From Streptomyces lydicus (GTDB lineage Bacteria; Actinomycetota; Actinomycetes; Streptomycetales; Streptomycetaceae): DNA of 64,000 nucleotides. A program made the position numbers and the translations under genes. The DNA is taken from positions 11,358 to 75,357 of the forward strand of contig NZ_JNZA01000038.1 of NCBI RefSeq assembly GCF_000717345.1, written 5' to 3'. The notes under the pieces were generated by a model that made no database searches, was not told the DNA's origin, and worked only from the letters and a program-made list of their open reading frames with translations. This document shows, piece after piece, positions 16,394 through 24,311 of this stretch (the first letter of the stretch is position 1; every line of letters begins with the position of its first letter).

Positions 16394-16750
16394 ATGAGTG
16401 ACCGACCACTTCAGGAGCCGACGTTGCTCCTGCTCACGGCGTTGGCCGATGAGCCCAGGCATGGCTATGGACTGATCCAGGAGATCGACGCGATCTCTCA
16501 GGGGCGCGTGCGGATGCGCACCGGCACCCTTTACGGCGCGCTGGACCGGCTGCTTCAGCAAGGGCTGATCCGGGTCGAGCGGGAGGAGGTCGTGGACGGC
16601 CGGGCGCGCAAGGTTTACGCCCTCGCCGAGGCCGGCCGGGGCGTGCTGGCCGCTGAGACGGAGCGGCTGCGTGCCGTGGTGGCCGAGGCGGAGCGCCGGT
16701 TGGCCGCCCGTCGCGTCCCCGTCACCCGCCCGAAGGGAGCCCTGGCATGA
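16394..16750 (+). CDS. PadR-family transcriptional regulator
   Basis: The protein has 118 residues. The PadR winged helix is clear: EPTLLLLTALADEPRHGYGL, the recognition region VRMRTGTLYGALDRLLQQGLI, then the wing REEVVDGRARKVYALAEAG. A C-terminal helix (LRAVVAEAERRLAAR) would form the dimer. ATG 16394 follows the -10 region closely, so the transcript is short-leadered or leaderless. It overlaps the membrane-protein gene by 4 bases (ATGA), the usual actinobacterial PadR/membrane-protein couple, and probably represses that operon through the palindrome at 16364. Confidence 0.92.
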   Translation: MSDRPLQEPTLLLLTALADEPRHGYGLIQEIDAISQGRVRMRTGTLYGALDRLLQQGLIRVEREEVVDGRARKVYALAEAGRGVLAAETERLRAVVAEAERRLAARRVPVTRPKGALA

Positions 16751-17688
16751 CGCAGCAGGACAGTTCGCGCCTTCTCCGCTGGGCGTTGCGCTTTCATCCG
16801 GCCGCCTACCGCGCCGAGCACGAAGCCGAGTTGAGTGCGATCTATGTGCAGGCGACGCAGGACGCCGGCCCGCTCGGCCGACTGCGTGAGGCGTTCGACG
16901 TCGCCGGTCACGGCCTGCGGCGGCGCACCGGACTGGGCTCCGATCGGATGGCCGGTCAGGTCCTGGCGCAGGCGGCCCCGCTGGCTGTCGCCGTCGCGGC
17001 GGGCGGCAGCGTGGCGAACCTGTTGTGGCTCTTCGCGCCCGGCAACAAGATCCTCCCGTCGTCCTCGCTCCCGGGTGTGCTCGTCCTGGTCAACCAGGGC
17101 CTCATGCCGCTGCTCTGGCTGGCGGCGCTCGCGGCCGTCTGGACGGGGCGCTGGACGGTGGCCCGGGCCCTGGTCGTGCCGGCGACGCTGCTGCGGATGG
17201 TCGACCTCCCGCTGCTCCTGGCCGCCCACCCCGCCGGTACTGGTGCTCTCCACCCGAGCGGGGTGCTGCACCTGGCCGTGCCGTTGCTCACCGGCGCCGT
17301 CGTCCTCGCCGCGCCCAGGGATCTGCTCGGCTCCCCCGGGGCGCGACACGGTGCGATCGTGGGCACCACCGCCTTGGCGGTCCTGCTGTGGGCGGCGCAG
17401 CTATTCAACGTCTATCAGCCGGTGCCGCTGGGCGGCCCCCGCACCACCCAGGCGCTCTGGGCCGGGGTTCTCGCGGTCGCGCTGCTCCTCAGCGGGCGTG
17501 ACCGGTTGCTCGCCGCGGGGCTGGCGGTGGCGGTGTTCCCCGGCGTTCTGCAGAGCACGGTGCCCCTGCTGTATCCGCTCTCCCCGGTGGGTGCGGTCGC
17601 CCTGCTCCTGGTGGTGCTCAGCAGCGCGGTGTCCCTCCTCCGTGCCCACCGGCGCCGCGTGCGGGCCGCACCGCCGAGCGCGGCGTAG
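16747..17688 (+). CDS. integral membrane protein coupled to PadR
   Basis: This 313-residue protein starts inside the PadR stop codon. An N-terminal soluble segment (LRWALRFHPAAYRAEHEAEL) resembles the short helical domain found at the start of PadR-linked membrane proteins. About eight hydrophobic segments follow (examples LAVAVAAGGSVANLLWLFA and LLLVVLSSAVSLL). No catalytic motif is visible. It probably responds to the same membrane or antibiotic stress that releases PadR; the transported or sensed compound is unknown. Confidence 0.85.
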   Translation: MTQQDSSRLLRWALRFHPAAYRAEHEAELSAIYVQATQDAGPLGRLREAFDVAGHGLRRRTGLGSDRMAGQVLAQAAPLAVAVAAGGSVANLLWLFAPGNKILPSSSLPGVLVLVNQGLMPLLWLAALAAVWTGRWTVARALVVPATLLRMVDLPLLLAAHPAGTGALHPSGVLHLAVPLLTGAVVLAAPRDLLGSPGARHGAIVGTTALAVLLWAAQLFNVYQPVPLGGPRTTQALWAGVLAVALLLSGRDRLLAAGLAVAVFPGVLQSTVPLLYPLSPVGAVALLLVVLSSAVSLLRAHRRRVRAAPPSAA

Positions 17689-17843
17689 CGGGTTCGGGGC
17701 CCTCGGCCGAGCTGACCGTACGGCGGCGCTTCCGTAGCCCCGGGCTGTGCACTGTCCCCGCCTGCGGGACAGCGGCACGGCTCGGCGGTGGCGGGGGCGG
17801 GGTCATACGATCGGGAGGGAACTTCTTCTCCGGGAAATTTGTG

Positions 17844-18251
17844 ATGTCTGACGCCACGCCTGATGCGCTCGACCAGCGGCTCGATGTCATTGCGCGGCAT
17901 CCGTTTCGTGCGAAGTTTCATCTGCGGGGGCGTGAGCGAGCCACGGCCGAGCTGGGTGGGCCGTCCACGATGCGGTGGCACGCCTACGACCTCATTGCCA
18001 AGCGGCTGGCGCCCGCCGAGCCGTACAAGGACGGCAAGCAGACGCCCTACCGGGGGCATCCGGTGTTCGTGGCCCAGCACGCGACCGCTACCTGCTGCCG
18101 TACCTGTCTCCAGCGGTGGCACGGGATTCCCAAGGGGCGGGAGCTGAGCCGTGCGGAGCGCGCCTACGTGGTGAAGGTGATCTGTCGCTGGATCGAGCGT
18201 GAGCTGGGGGGCTCCTCGGGGGGAGCCGGCAGGGGCCCGGCCGAAGGGTGA
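17844..18251 (+). CDS. DUF4186 family protein
   Basis: The protein has 135 residues. Conserved DUF4186 blocks are RHPFRAKFHLRGRE, HAYDLIAKRLAPA, GHPVFVAQHATATCCRTCL with a Cys-Cys-x2-Cys cluster, and KGRELSRAERAYVVKVICRW. The family is widespread and uncharacterised; its Cys and His residues suggest metal binding. GTG 17841 directly before the ATG is an equally possible start. It is monocistronic, ahead of the initiator tRNA. Confidence 0.88.
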   Translation: MSDATPDALDQRLDVIARHPFRAKFHLRGRERATAELGGPSTMRWHAYDLIAKRLAPAEPYKDGKQTPYRGHPVFVAQHATATCCRTCLQRWHGIPKGRELSRAERAYVVKVICRWIERELGGSSGGAGRGPAEG

Positions 18252-18304
18252 CGGGAAAGCGATTAGGCGTTGGCGCGGGAGTCGCGTAGTGTTCGGGGAA
18301 CCGA

Positions 18305-18378
18305 CGCGGGGTGGAGCAGCTCGGTAGCTCGCTGGGCTCATAACCCAGAGGTCGCAGGTTCAAATCCTGTCCCCGCTA
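18305..18378 (+). tRNA. initiator tRNA-fMet (anticodon CAT)
   Basis: This 74-nt tRNA has anticodon CAT, the three consecutive G:C pairs in the anticodon stem (GGG-CTCATAA-CCC) that mark the initiator, and an unpaired C1 against T72 at the acceptor end. T-loop GTTCAAATC is present. Confidence 0.96.
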
Positions 18379-18383
18379 CTGAC

Positions 18384-18427
18384 GCCGTAGGCCCAGTGGA
18401 CTTTGTCCGCTGGGCCTACGGCTTTTT
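18384..18427 (+). terminator. terminator after tRNA-fMet
   Basis: GCCGTAGGCCCAG pairs perfectly with its complement downstream and is followed by a run of six T residues, an unusually canonical intrinsic terminator for this genome. Confidence 0.88.
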
Positions 18428-18444
18428 TGTGTTTGCGGCAGGGG

Positions 18445-19236
18445 TCAGATGTGGGTGGCGGGTGGTGGGGCGGTGTAGTGGGCGGCGGGGCCGGTGGGGG
18501 CCGCGGTGAGGTGGGGGCTGAGGAGGAGGTCGTCGTCGTAGTCGCCGGTGTTCTGGTGGCGGAAGGGGAGTGGGGTGGTGGTGGGGAGGGTGAGGAGGCG
18601 GTCGCGTAGGCGGGTGGCGGCGGTCGCGTAGGCGGTGGGGGTGGTGCGGTCCGCGCCGGGGATCAGGAGGGGCGGGAGGACGGACATCCCGGTGTACCAG
18701 AGGGTGCCGTGCTGGAGGGGGAAGAGGAGATCGTTGAGCTCGCCGTTGACGCCGCGCGGGCCGAGGGTCGCGGCGCGGGCGCCGGCGGTGGTGATGACCA
18801 TGGCGCGCTTGCCGGTGAGCCTGCCGTCGCCGTAGCGGCGGGGCCGGCCGCTGGCGGGGTCGGTGAGGCCGAACGCGAAGCCCTTGATGAAGACGCGGTC
18901 GAACCAGCCCTTGAGGATGGCCGGCATTCCGTACCACCAGAGGGGGAACTGCACGATCAGGGTGTCCGCCCAGGTGAGCTTCTGCTGTTCGGCCTCGATG
19001 TCGGGGCTCAAGTGGCCGCCTGTATAGGCGCGTTCGGAGGCGGCGCCCACCAGGAAGCGGTCGGCCGGGTCGTGGTCGTAGTCGGCGGCGTCGACCACCG
19101 GGTTCCACTTCATGGCGTACAGATCGGAGACCTGGTGCTGGTGGCCGTGGGCTTCCAGGAGGCGCAGACCTTCGTTTTTGAGGGCACCGCTCAGGGAGCG
19201 CTGGTCGGGGTGGGCGAACAGCCAGAGGACCTTCAT
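18445..19236 (-). CDS. NAD(P)H:quinone oxidoreductase, flavodoxin-like fold
   Basis: The protein has 263 residues. MKVLWLFAHPDQRSLSGAL is the typical first strand and phosphate loop of NQO/MdaB-type FMN or FAD reductases. QFPLWWYGMPAILKGWFDRV is the signature dimer and flavin region, and TTAGARAATLGPRGVN is the second flavin loop. It should reduce quinones with NAD(P)H in the cytoplasm. The C-terminus is extended by about 60 residues that are Pro- and Thr-rich. It diverges from the GlxA-type regulator across 71 bases, so that regulator is its likely controller. Confidence 0.9.
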   Translation of the reverse strand: MKVLWLFAHPDQRSLSGALKNEGLRLLEAHGHQHQVSDLYAMKWNPVVDAADYDHDPADRFLVGAASERAYTGGHLSPDIEAEQQKLTWADTLIVQFPLWWYGMPAILKGWFDRVFIKGFAFGLTDPASGRPRRYGDGRLTGKRAMVITTAGARAATLGPRGVNGELNDLLFPLQHGTLWYTGMSVLPPLLIPGADRTTPTAYATAATRLRDRLLTLPTTTPLPFRHQNTGDYDDDLLLSPHLTAAPTGPAAHYTAPPPATHI

Positions 19237-19307
19237 GCCTCCACTGTCGGCCGGGGTGCTGAGGCGGGACGAGTGGCCGGATGGCCATAGTGTGCAAGGA
19301 TCGGGCC

Positions 19308-20366
19308 ATGGGTGGTGTGAGCGGAACCGGCGGTGTGAACGGAAGCGGACTGCCCGGAGGCGCCGGGCGCCGGCACCGGGTCGCGGTCCTGGTGCGGGAC
19401 GGGATGCTGCCGATCGAGGTGGGCATCGTGCACCGGATCTTCGGCGAGGCCAGGGCGGCGTCCGGGGAGCGGCTGTACGAGCTGGTGACCTGCGCGTTGC
19501 GGCCCGGCGAGGTGCGTACGGACACCGACTTCACGGTGAATGTGGCGCACGGCCCGGAGGCGCTGGCGGCGGCCGACACCGTGGTCGTACCGGCCTCCGG
19601 CAGCGACTACGACCTGGGCGAGGAACGGTGCGCCGGCCTGCTGAGCGAGGGGATGGCCGACGCGCTACGGCGGATCCGGCCGGGGACGCGGATCGCGTCG
19701 ATCTGCACCGGGGCGTTCGTGCTGGCCGCGGCCGGGCTGCTGGACGGGCGGCGGGCCACGACGCACTGGCGCTCGGTGGACGACTTCCGGCGGCTGTTCC
19801 CGAGGGTCGAGCTGGACGCGGACGTGCTGTACACGGATGAGGGGGACGTGCTGACGGCCGCCGGGGTCGCCTCGGGGATCGACCTGTGCCTGCACATGGT
19901 GCGGTGCGATCACGGGGCGGCGGTGGCCAACGACGTGGCGCGGCGGACGGTCGTGCCGCCGCACCGGGAGGGCGGCCAGGCGCAGTACGTACGGCGGCCG
20001 ATGGCCGAGCCGCAGGTGTCGTCGACGGGTGCGGCACGGGCCTGGGCGCTTCAGCACCTGGACCGGCCGCTGTCCCTGCGGGAGCTGGCGGCGCGGGAAT
20101 CGATGAGCGTGCGGACCTTCACCCGGCGGTTCCGGGAGGAGGTCGGGATCTCGCCGCTCCAGTGGCTGACCCAGCAACGGATCGAGCACGCACGGCAGTT
20201 GCTGGAGGAGACGGACCTGACGGTGGACCGGATCGCGGCCGAGGCGGGCTTCGGGACGGCGGCCTCGCTGCGCCAGCATCTGCAGTCGGCGCTGGGGGTG
20301 TCGCCGCGGGCCTACCGGAGCACGTTCCGGGGGGCTGTGGGGGAGAGCCTGGGGCTGGGAGCTTAG
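19308..20366 (+). CDS. GlxA-family (DJ-1/PfpI plus AraC) transcriptional regulator
   Basis: The protein has 352 residues from ATG 19308 (AGGA 8 bases upstream; an in-frame ATG at 19281 has no ribosome binding site). The N-terminal half is a DJ-1/PfpI-like domain (AVLVRDGMLPIEVG, IASICTGAFVLAAAGLLDGRRATTHW with the nucleophile-elbow Cys). The C-terminal third is an AraC helix-turn-helix pair (LSLRELAARESMSVRTFTRR, then DRIAAEAGFGTAASLRQHL). Such proteins are activators whose DJ-1 part senses a small molecule rather than catalysing. It is divergent from the quinone reductase. Confidence 0.9.
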   Translation: MGGVSGTGGVNGSGLPGGAGRRHRVAVLVRDGMLPIEVGIVHRIFGEARAASGERLYELVTCALRPGEVRTDTDFTVNVAHGPEALAAADTVVVPASGSDYDLGEERCAGLLSEGMADALRRIRPGTRIASICTGAFVLAAAGLLDGRRATTHWRSVDDFRRLFPRVELDADVLYTDEGDVLTAAGVASGIDLCLHMVRCDHGAAVANDVARRTVVPPHREGGQAQYVRRPMAEPQVSSTGAARAWALQHLDRPLSLRELAARESMSVRTFTRRFREEVGISPLQWLTQQRIEHARQLLEETDLTVDRIAAEAGFGTAASLRQHLQSALGVSPRAYRSTFRGAVGESLGLGA

Positions 20367-20447
20367 GGACGGGCTGGATTTGGGGGCGGCCCGCAGGGGG
20401 CTGCTGGTCGGCGGGGCGTTGTCAGTGGGTGGTCGTACGCTGGCGAT

Positions 20448-21440
20448 GTGTGGCGATGTACGGGACCGCGCTGGTCAGGTGGTGGGTCACGATCGGGGCC
20501 CGGAACGGGGTCCGGGTCGGGGGCGGTCGCGGGGCCGGGGACCGAGGGGCGGTTCGGGCAGCGGCTGGGGTGGTACTGCGCCGAGCGGGGTGAGGAACGG
20601 GTCAGCATGCTGCCCGCGGGCAAGGTGCTGGCGTTCGCGGCGCAGGGGGAGCGGCGCTGCCTCGGCGTGCGGCGGGCCGGCCGCTGGATCGTGTGCCCCT
20701 ATGCGGCGGAGCTGGACGGGGCGAGTGCCAGGGACCAGTGCGCGCGCTGCGCACAGTTGGATCGTTCGCGTTCGGTGGCCGCGGACACCATGGCGGACGA
20801 TCCGCGTCCGTACGGCGTCTATCTCGCGTACTTCGGGCCCGGGCTGCTCAAGGTGGGGATCACGGCCGCCGAGCGGGGGCCGGCGCGCCTGGTGGAGCAG
20901 GGGGCGGTGGCGTACGCGTGGCTGGGACGCGGGCCCCTGATGGCGGCGCGGCGGGCGGAGGCGCTGCTGGGGAGCGCGCTGGCGGTGCCCGATCGGTTCG
21001 CGAAGGAGGCGAAGCGGGCGGCGCGCGGGGCGCTGCCGCCGGTGCCGGAGCGGGTCGCCGAGCTGCGGCGGTTGCACGCGGCGGCCACCGGGCTGGCCGG
21101 GTGGCCGGAGACGCTTGAAACGGCGGAGTTCGCCGCTGTGGACCATACGGAGCTGTTCGGGCTCGACCGCATTCCGGGCGAGGTGGCCGCGCTCGGCGGG
21201 ATGACGGCGGGTGCGGAGATCGTGGGGGAGGTGCTGGCCGGGGTGGGGTCGGATGTGTATCTGAGGTTGGCCCCGGCGGGAGCAGGTGAGGTGGTGGCCG
21301 TGATGGATGCGCGGGTGTTGTCGGGGTGGGTTCTGGGGGCGGCCCAGGGGCGGGCGACGACGGTTCCCGTGCGGGCCGGGGCCTACGGGGCGGCGGAGCG
21401 GGAGGAGAAGGAGGAGGGGGCGCAGGAGGGGCTGTTCTGA
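20448..21440 (+). CDS. DUF2797 family protein
   Basis: The protein has 330 residues from GTG 20448. DUF2797 hallmarks are CPYAAELDGAS...QCARCAQLDR with paired Cys, the GIY-YIG-like block YGVYLAYFGPGLLKVGITA, RLVEQGAVAYAWLGRGPL, and the RRAEALLG helix. The GIY-YIG-like core suggests a nuclease ancestry, but no activity is established. The N-terminus contains a Gly/Ser-rich insert (about 10-30) that is probably disordered. Confidence 0.85.
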   Translation: MWRCTGPRWSGGGSRSGPGTGSGSGAVAGPGTEGRFGQRLGWYCAERGEERVSMLPAGKVLAFAAQGERRCLGVRRAGRWIVCPYAAELDGASARDQCARCAQLDRSRSVAADTMADDPRPYGVYLAYFGPGLLKVGITAAERGPARLVEQGAVAYAWLGRGPLMAARRAEALLGSALAVPDRFAKEAKRAARGALPPVPERVAELRRLHAAATGLAGWPETLETAEFAAVDHTELFGLDRIPGEVAALGGMTAGAEIVGEVLAGVGSDVYLRLAPAGAGEVVAVMDARVLSGWVLGAAQGRATTVPVRAGAYGAAEREEKEEGAQEGLF

Positions 21441-21721
21441 GGGGCGGCGCCGGAGGGGCGGCGCGGGCTGGGGTTGCTCGGGCTGGGGTTTCGGGACTTC
21501 GTGGGGGAGGGGACTGTGGATGGCCTGTGCAGGGAGAGGCGGAGGGCCGCACGCCGGTTGTGGGGGTCCGCCGGGCTGACCTGTGCGGGGTGGTCGGTGG
21601 GGCGCCTGTGGGGTTGCGGGTGGGGCTACTGTGCCTGCTGCGGGGTGCTGGGTGGTGTGCCCATGTGGTGGTGGAGGGTGCGCCGGTGAGGTGACGGGGA
21701 ACGCGGCGGGAGGGGGCCGGA

Positions 21722-22597
21722 GTGGCGGACGGTGATGAGCAGGTCGGCGCGTTCTGGCGGCAGTTGGGGCTGCCGGGGCTGATCGATGTGCATACGCACT
21801 TCATGCCGGAGCGGGTGCTGGCGAAGGTCTGGGCGTACTTCGACTCCGCCGGGCCGCTGGTGGGCCGGACGTGGCCGATCGCGTACCGCTTCGAGGAGGA
21901 CGAGCGGCTGCGGGTGCTGCGCGGCTTCGGCGTGCGGGCGTTCACGTCGATGGTCTATCCCCACAAGCCGGGGATGGCGCAGTGGCTGAACGGCTGGGCG
22001 GCCGACTTCGCGGCCCGTACGCCGGACTGTCTGCGCACCGCAACCTTCTTCCCCGAGGACGGCGCCGAGGCGTATGTGCGGGCCGAAATCGAGGACGGCG
22101 CGCGGGTCTTCAAGGCACATGTGCAGGTGGGGGCGTACGACCCGGCCGGGGTGCTGCTCGATGCGGTGTGGGGCGCCCTCGCGGAGGCGGGCGTGCCGGT
22201 GGTGATCCACTGCGGGTCGGGGCCCGCACCGGGAAAGCACACCGGGCCCGAGCCGATCGGCCGGCTGCTGGCCCGCCATCCCCGACTGCGGCTGATCATC
22301 GCGCACATGGGCATGCCGGAGTACGCCGATTTCCTCGACCTCGCGGAGCGCTATCCGGGCGTGCACCTCGATACGACGATGGCCTTCACGGACTTCTCCG
22401 AACAGACCGCGCCGTTCCCCCGGGCGGAACGCGGCCGGCTCGCGGAACTCGGCGACCGGGTGCTGTTCGGCAGCGACTTCCCCAACATCCCCTACGGGTA
22501 CGCCCATGCGCTGGAGGCGCTGACCCGGTTGGAGATGGGTGAGGGGTGGCTGCGGGGGGTCTGTCATGGGAACGCGGCGCGGCTGTTCGGGGTGTGA
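21722..22597 (+). CDS. amidohydrolase (amidohydrolase-2 type, TIM barrel)
   Basis: The protein has 291 residues from GTG 21722. Metal ligands of the family are present: HTHF near residue 23, the barrel His in VVIHCGSG, IIAHMGMPEY, and the late Asp in LFGSDFPNIPYG. The active site resembles ACMSD/gamma-resorcylate decarboxylase-like amidohydrolases, acting on a C-C or C-N bond next to a carboxylate or ring; the substrate is not predictable. A gap of 281 G-rich bases with no gene separates it from the DUF2797 gene. Confidence 0.88.
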   Translation: MADGDEQVGAFWRQLGLPGLIDVHTHFMPERVLAKVWAYFDSAGPLVGRTWPIAYRFEEDERLRVLRGFGVRAFTSMVYPHKPGMAQWLNGWAADFAARTPDCLRTATFFPEDGAEAYVRAEIEDGARVFKAHVQVGAYDPAGVLLDAVWGALAEAGVPVVIHCGSGPAPGKHTGPEPIGRLLARHPRLRLIIAHMGMPEYADFLDLAERYPGVHLDTTMAFTDFSEQTAPFPRAERGRLAELGDRVLFGSDFPNIPYGYAHALEALTRLEMGEGWLRGVCHGNAARLFGV

Positions 22598-22600
22598 GGG

Positions 22601-22643
22601 GCCGGGCCCCGCGGGTTCAGGTGCCGGGCCCCGCGGGTTCAGG
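22601..22643. repeat. 21-bp tandem duplication between convergent genes
   Basis: A 21-base unit beginning GCCGGGCCCCGCGGG occurs at 22601-22621 and 22623-22643 with a one-base spacer. It lies between the amidohydrolase and the convergent FMN reductase. Each unit can form a short GC hairpin, so it may work as a bidirectional terminator. Confidence 0.7.
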
Positions 22644-22660
22644 GGCCGTGAGGGGGAGGC

Positions 22661-23203
22661 TCAGGGGGTGCGCGGCTCGGCGGCCGTGGCCAGGTGAGCC
22701 ATGGCGGTGGCCAGGTCGGCGAGGGTGGGCTCGTCCTGCACGCGTTCCGTGGCGGCGTCGATCTTGGGGCCGATGGCGGGGATCTCACGGCACGCGGCCG
22801 TGACGACCTCGCCCGTCATCATGCGCAGCGTCTCGCGGAGCTGGGCATTGGCGTGGTCGCCGCCGGTGGGGAACGGCGAGGCGGTGATCACCGCGACCGG
22901 CTTGTGGACGCATTCGCCGCTGCTGACCAGCCAGTCGAGCGCGTTCTTGAGGACGCCGGGGACTCCGTGCGCGTACTCGGGGCTGACGAGGAGCAGCGCG
23001 TCGGCGGCGGCGACGGCGGTGCGCAGGGCGGCTACGGGGGCGGGTGGGGTGGCGCCCTCGCCGTCGAGGTCGGGGTTGAAGTGCGGGAGCGCGCCGATGT
23101 CCGCGGTGGTGGCCGGTCCGTCCCAGACGTCGAGGGCCGAGCGCAGCACCGCCCCGTTGGAGGAGCGGGCACGCAGGCTGCCGGAGAGGGCGAGGAGTCT
23201 CAT
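22661..23203 (-). CDS. NADPH-dependent FMN reductase
   Basis: The protein has 180 residues. LLALSGSLRARSSNGAVL is the phosphate-binding loop (SGSxRxxSxN) of the FMN_red family. SPEYAHGVPGVLKNALDWL is the signature second flavin loop and helix, and PVAVITASPF is the third strand. It probably reduces FMN, quinones or azo/chromate-like electrophiles with NADPH in the cytoplasm. Monocistronic and convergent with the amidohydrolase. Confidence 0.92.
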   Translation of the reverse strand: MRLLALSGSLRARSSNGAVLRSALDVWDGPATTADIGALPHFNPDLDGEGATPPAPVAALRTAVAAADALLLVSPEYAHGVPGVLKNALDWLVSSGECVHKPVAVITASPFPTGGDHANAQLRETLRMMTGEVVTAACREIPAIGPKIDAATERVQDEPTLADLATAMAHLATAAEPRTP

Positions 23204-23447
23204 GGGGTGACGGTACGGCGAACGGCGTCAGCGGTGCCGCGTGGGGGCGGGGCGGTGGTGAAAGTGCTGGTCAGGGTGATTGTCAGTGGGGGGTGCGATG
23301 CTTGGGAAGTGGTGATCGGTCTGGGCCGCGCGGGGGGCGGTCCAGGCCGGTCACGGCCCGAACCGGGTTGCGGGGGAGGGGAGTTGACGGGGGGAGCCAA
23401 GACGCGAGGACGCGGGGGAGGCGGGGCCGGGGTGGCCGCGTAGGCAA

Positions 23448-23465
23448 TTCTCAGGAGATTCACAG
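23448..23465. promoter_or_regulatory. OmpR-type direct-repeat operator before the two-component genes
   Basis: TTCTCAG and TTCACAG are repeated with an exact 11-bp period, 46 bases before the response-regulator start. CACAG-like units with the same period recur at 26157-26183. One helical turn between half-sites is typical of OmpR/PhoB-family binding. Confidence 0.5.
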
Positions 23466-23510
23466 AAAGGCGAAAGAGAGCTTTCACGGGGGTCGGACAG
23501 GCTCGGGCCC

Positions 23511-24305
23511 ATGACCGTGACTTCGTCGTCCTCAGCGTCCTTTCGTGTGCCGGCACCGGCCTCGTCCTCCAGGGGCGCACCGGGCAGGCAGCCGGAGCAG
23601 CTGCTGCGGGCCGACGGCAGTCCGGTACGGGTGCTGGTCGTGGACGACGAGTCGTCGCTCGCCGATCTGTTGTCGCTCGCGCTGCGCTACGAGGGCTGGG
23701 ACATCCGCGCGGAGGGGGACGGCGCCGGTGCCCTGCGCTGTGCCCGTAGTTGGCGGCCGGACGCGGTGCTGCTGGACGTCATGCTGCCGGACATGGACGG
23801 GCTGACGGTGCTCGCGCGGCTGCGGAGCGATCTGCCGGATGTGCCGGTGCTGTTCCTGACCGCGAAGGACGCGGTCGAGGACCGGATCGCCGGGCTGACG
23901 GCCGGCGGCGACGACTACGTCACCAAGCCGTTCAGCCTGGAAGAGGTGGTGGCGAGGCTGCGGGGGCTCCTGCGGCGGGCCGGGGCGGCCGCCGCACGCA
24001 GCGAATCGCGGCTGACGGTGGGCGACCTGGTGCTGGACGAGGACAGCCATGAGGTGTGGCGGGACGGTCAGGAGATCCATCTGACGGCCACCGAGTTCGA
24101 GTTGCTGCGCTATCTGATGCGCAATCCGCGGCGGGTGCTGAGCAAGACGCAGATCCTCGACCGGGTCTGGAGCTATGACTTCGGCGGGCAGGCCAACGTC
24201 GTGGAGCTGTACATCTCGTATCTGCGGCGGAAGATCGACGCAGGTCGGACGCCGATGATCCACACCCGGCGGGGCGCGGGCTATCTGATCAAGCCGGGCG
24301 GGTAG
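23511..24305 (+). CDS. OmpR/PhoB-family response regulator
   Basis: The protein has 264 residues. The receiver domain (about 38-152) has the acidic pair Asp45-Asp46, phosphoacceptor Asp89 (LLDVMLPDMDG), Thr117 and Lys139 (DDYVTKPF). A winged-helix effector domain follows (EIHLTATEFELLRYLMRNPR, KTQILDRVWSYDFGG, YISYLRRKID). An N-terminal Ser/Ala-rich extension of about 36 residues precedes the receiver domain. It is followed after 6 bases by its kinase gene and then, after about 160 bases, by a glycosyltransferase operon that shares its putative operator. Confidence 0.95.
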   Translation: MTVTSSSSASFRVPAPASSSRGAPGRQPEQLLRADGSPVRVLVVDDESSLADLLSLALRYEGWDIRAEGDGAGALRCARSWRPDAVLLDVMLPDMDGLTVLARLRSDLPDVPVLFLTAKDAVEDRIAGLTAGGDDYVTKPFSLEEVVARLRGLLRRAGAAAARSESRLTVGDLVLDEDSHEVWRDGQEIHLTATEFELLRYLMRNPRRVLSKTQILDRVWSYDFGGQANVVELYISYLRRKIDAGRTPMIHTRRGAGYLIKPGG

Positions 24306-24311
24306 CGGGCG

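Noticed and set aside
21441-21721. Possible small gene in the G-rich gap before the amidohydrolase
   Set aside because: Several frames are open only because of strong G bias on one strand; none has a ribosome binding site or plausible composition.
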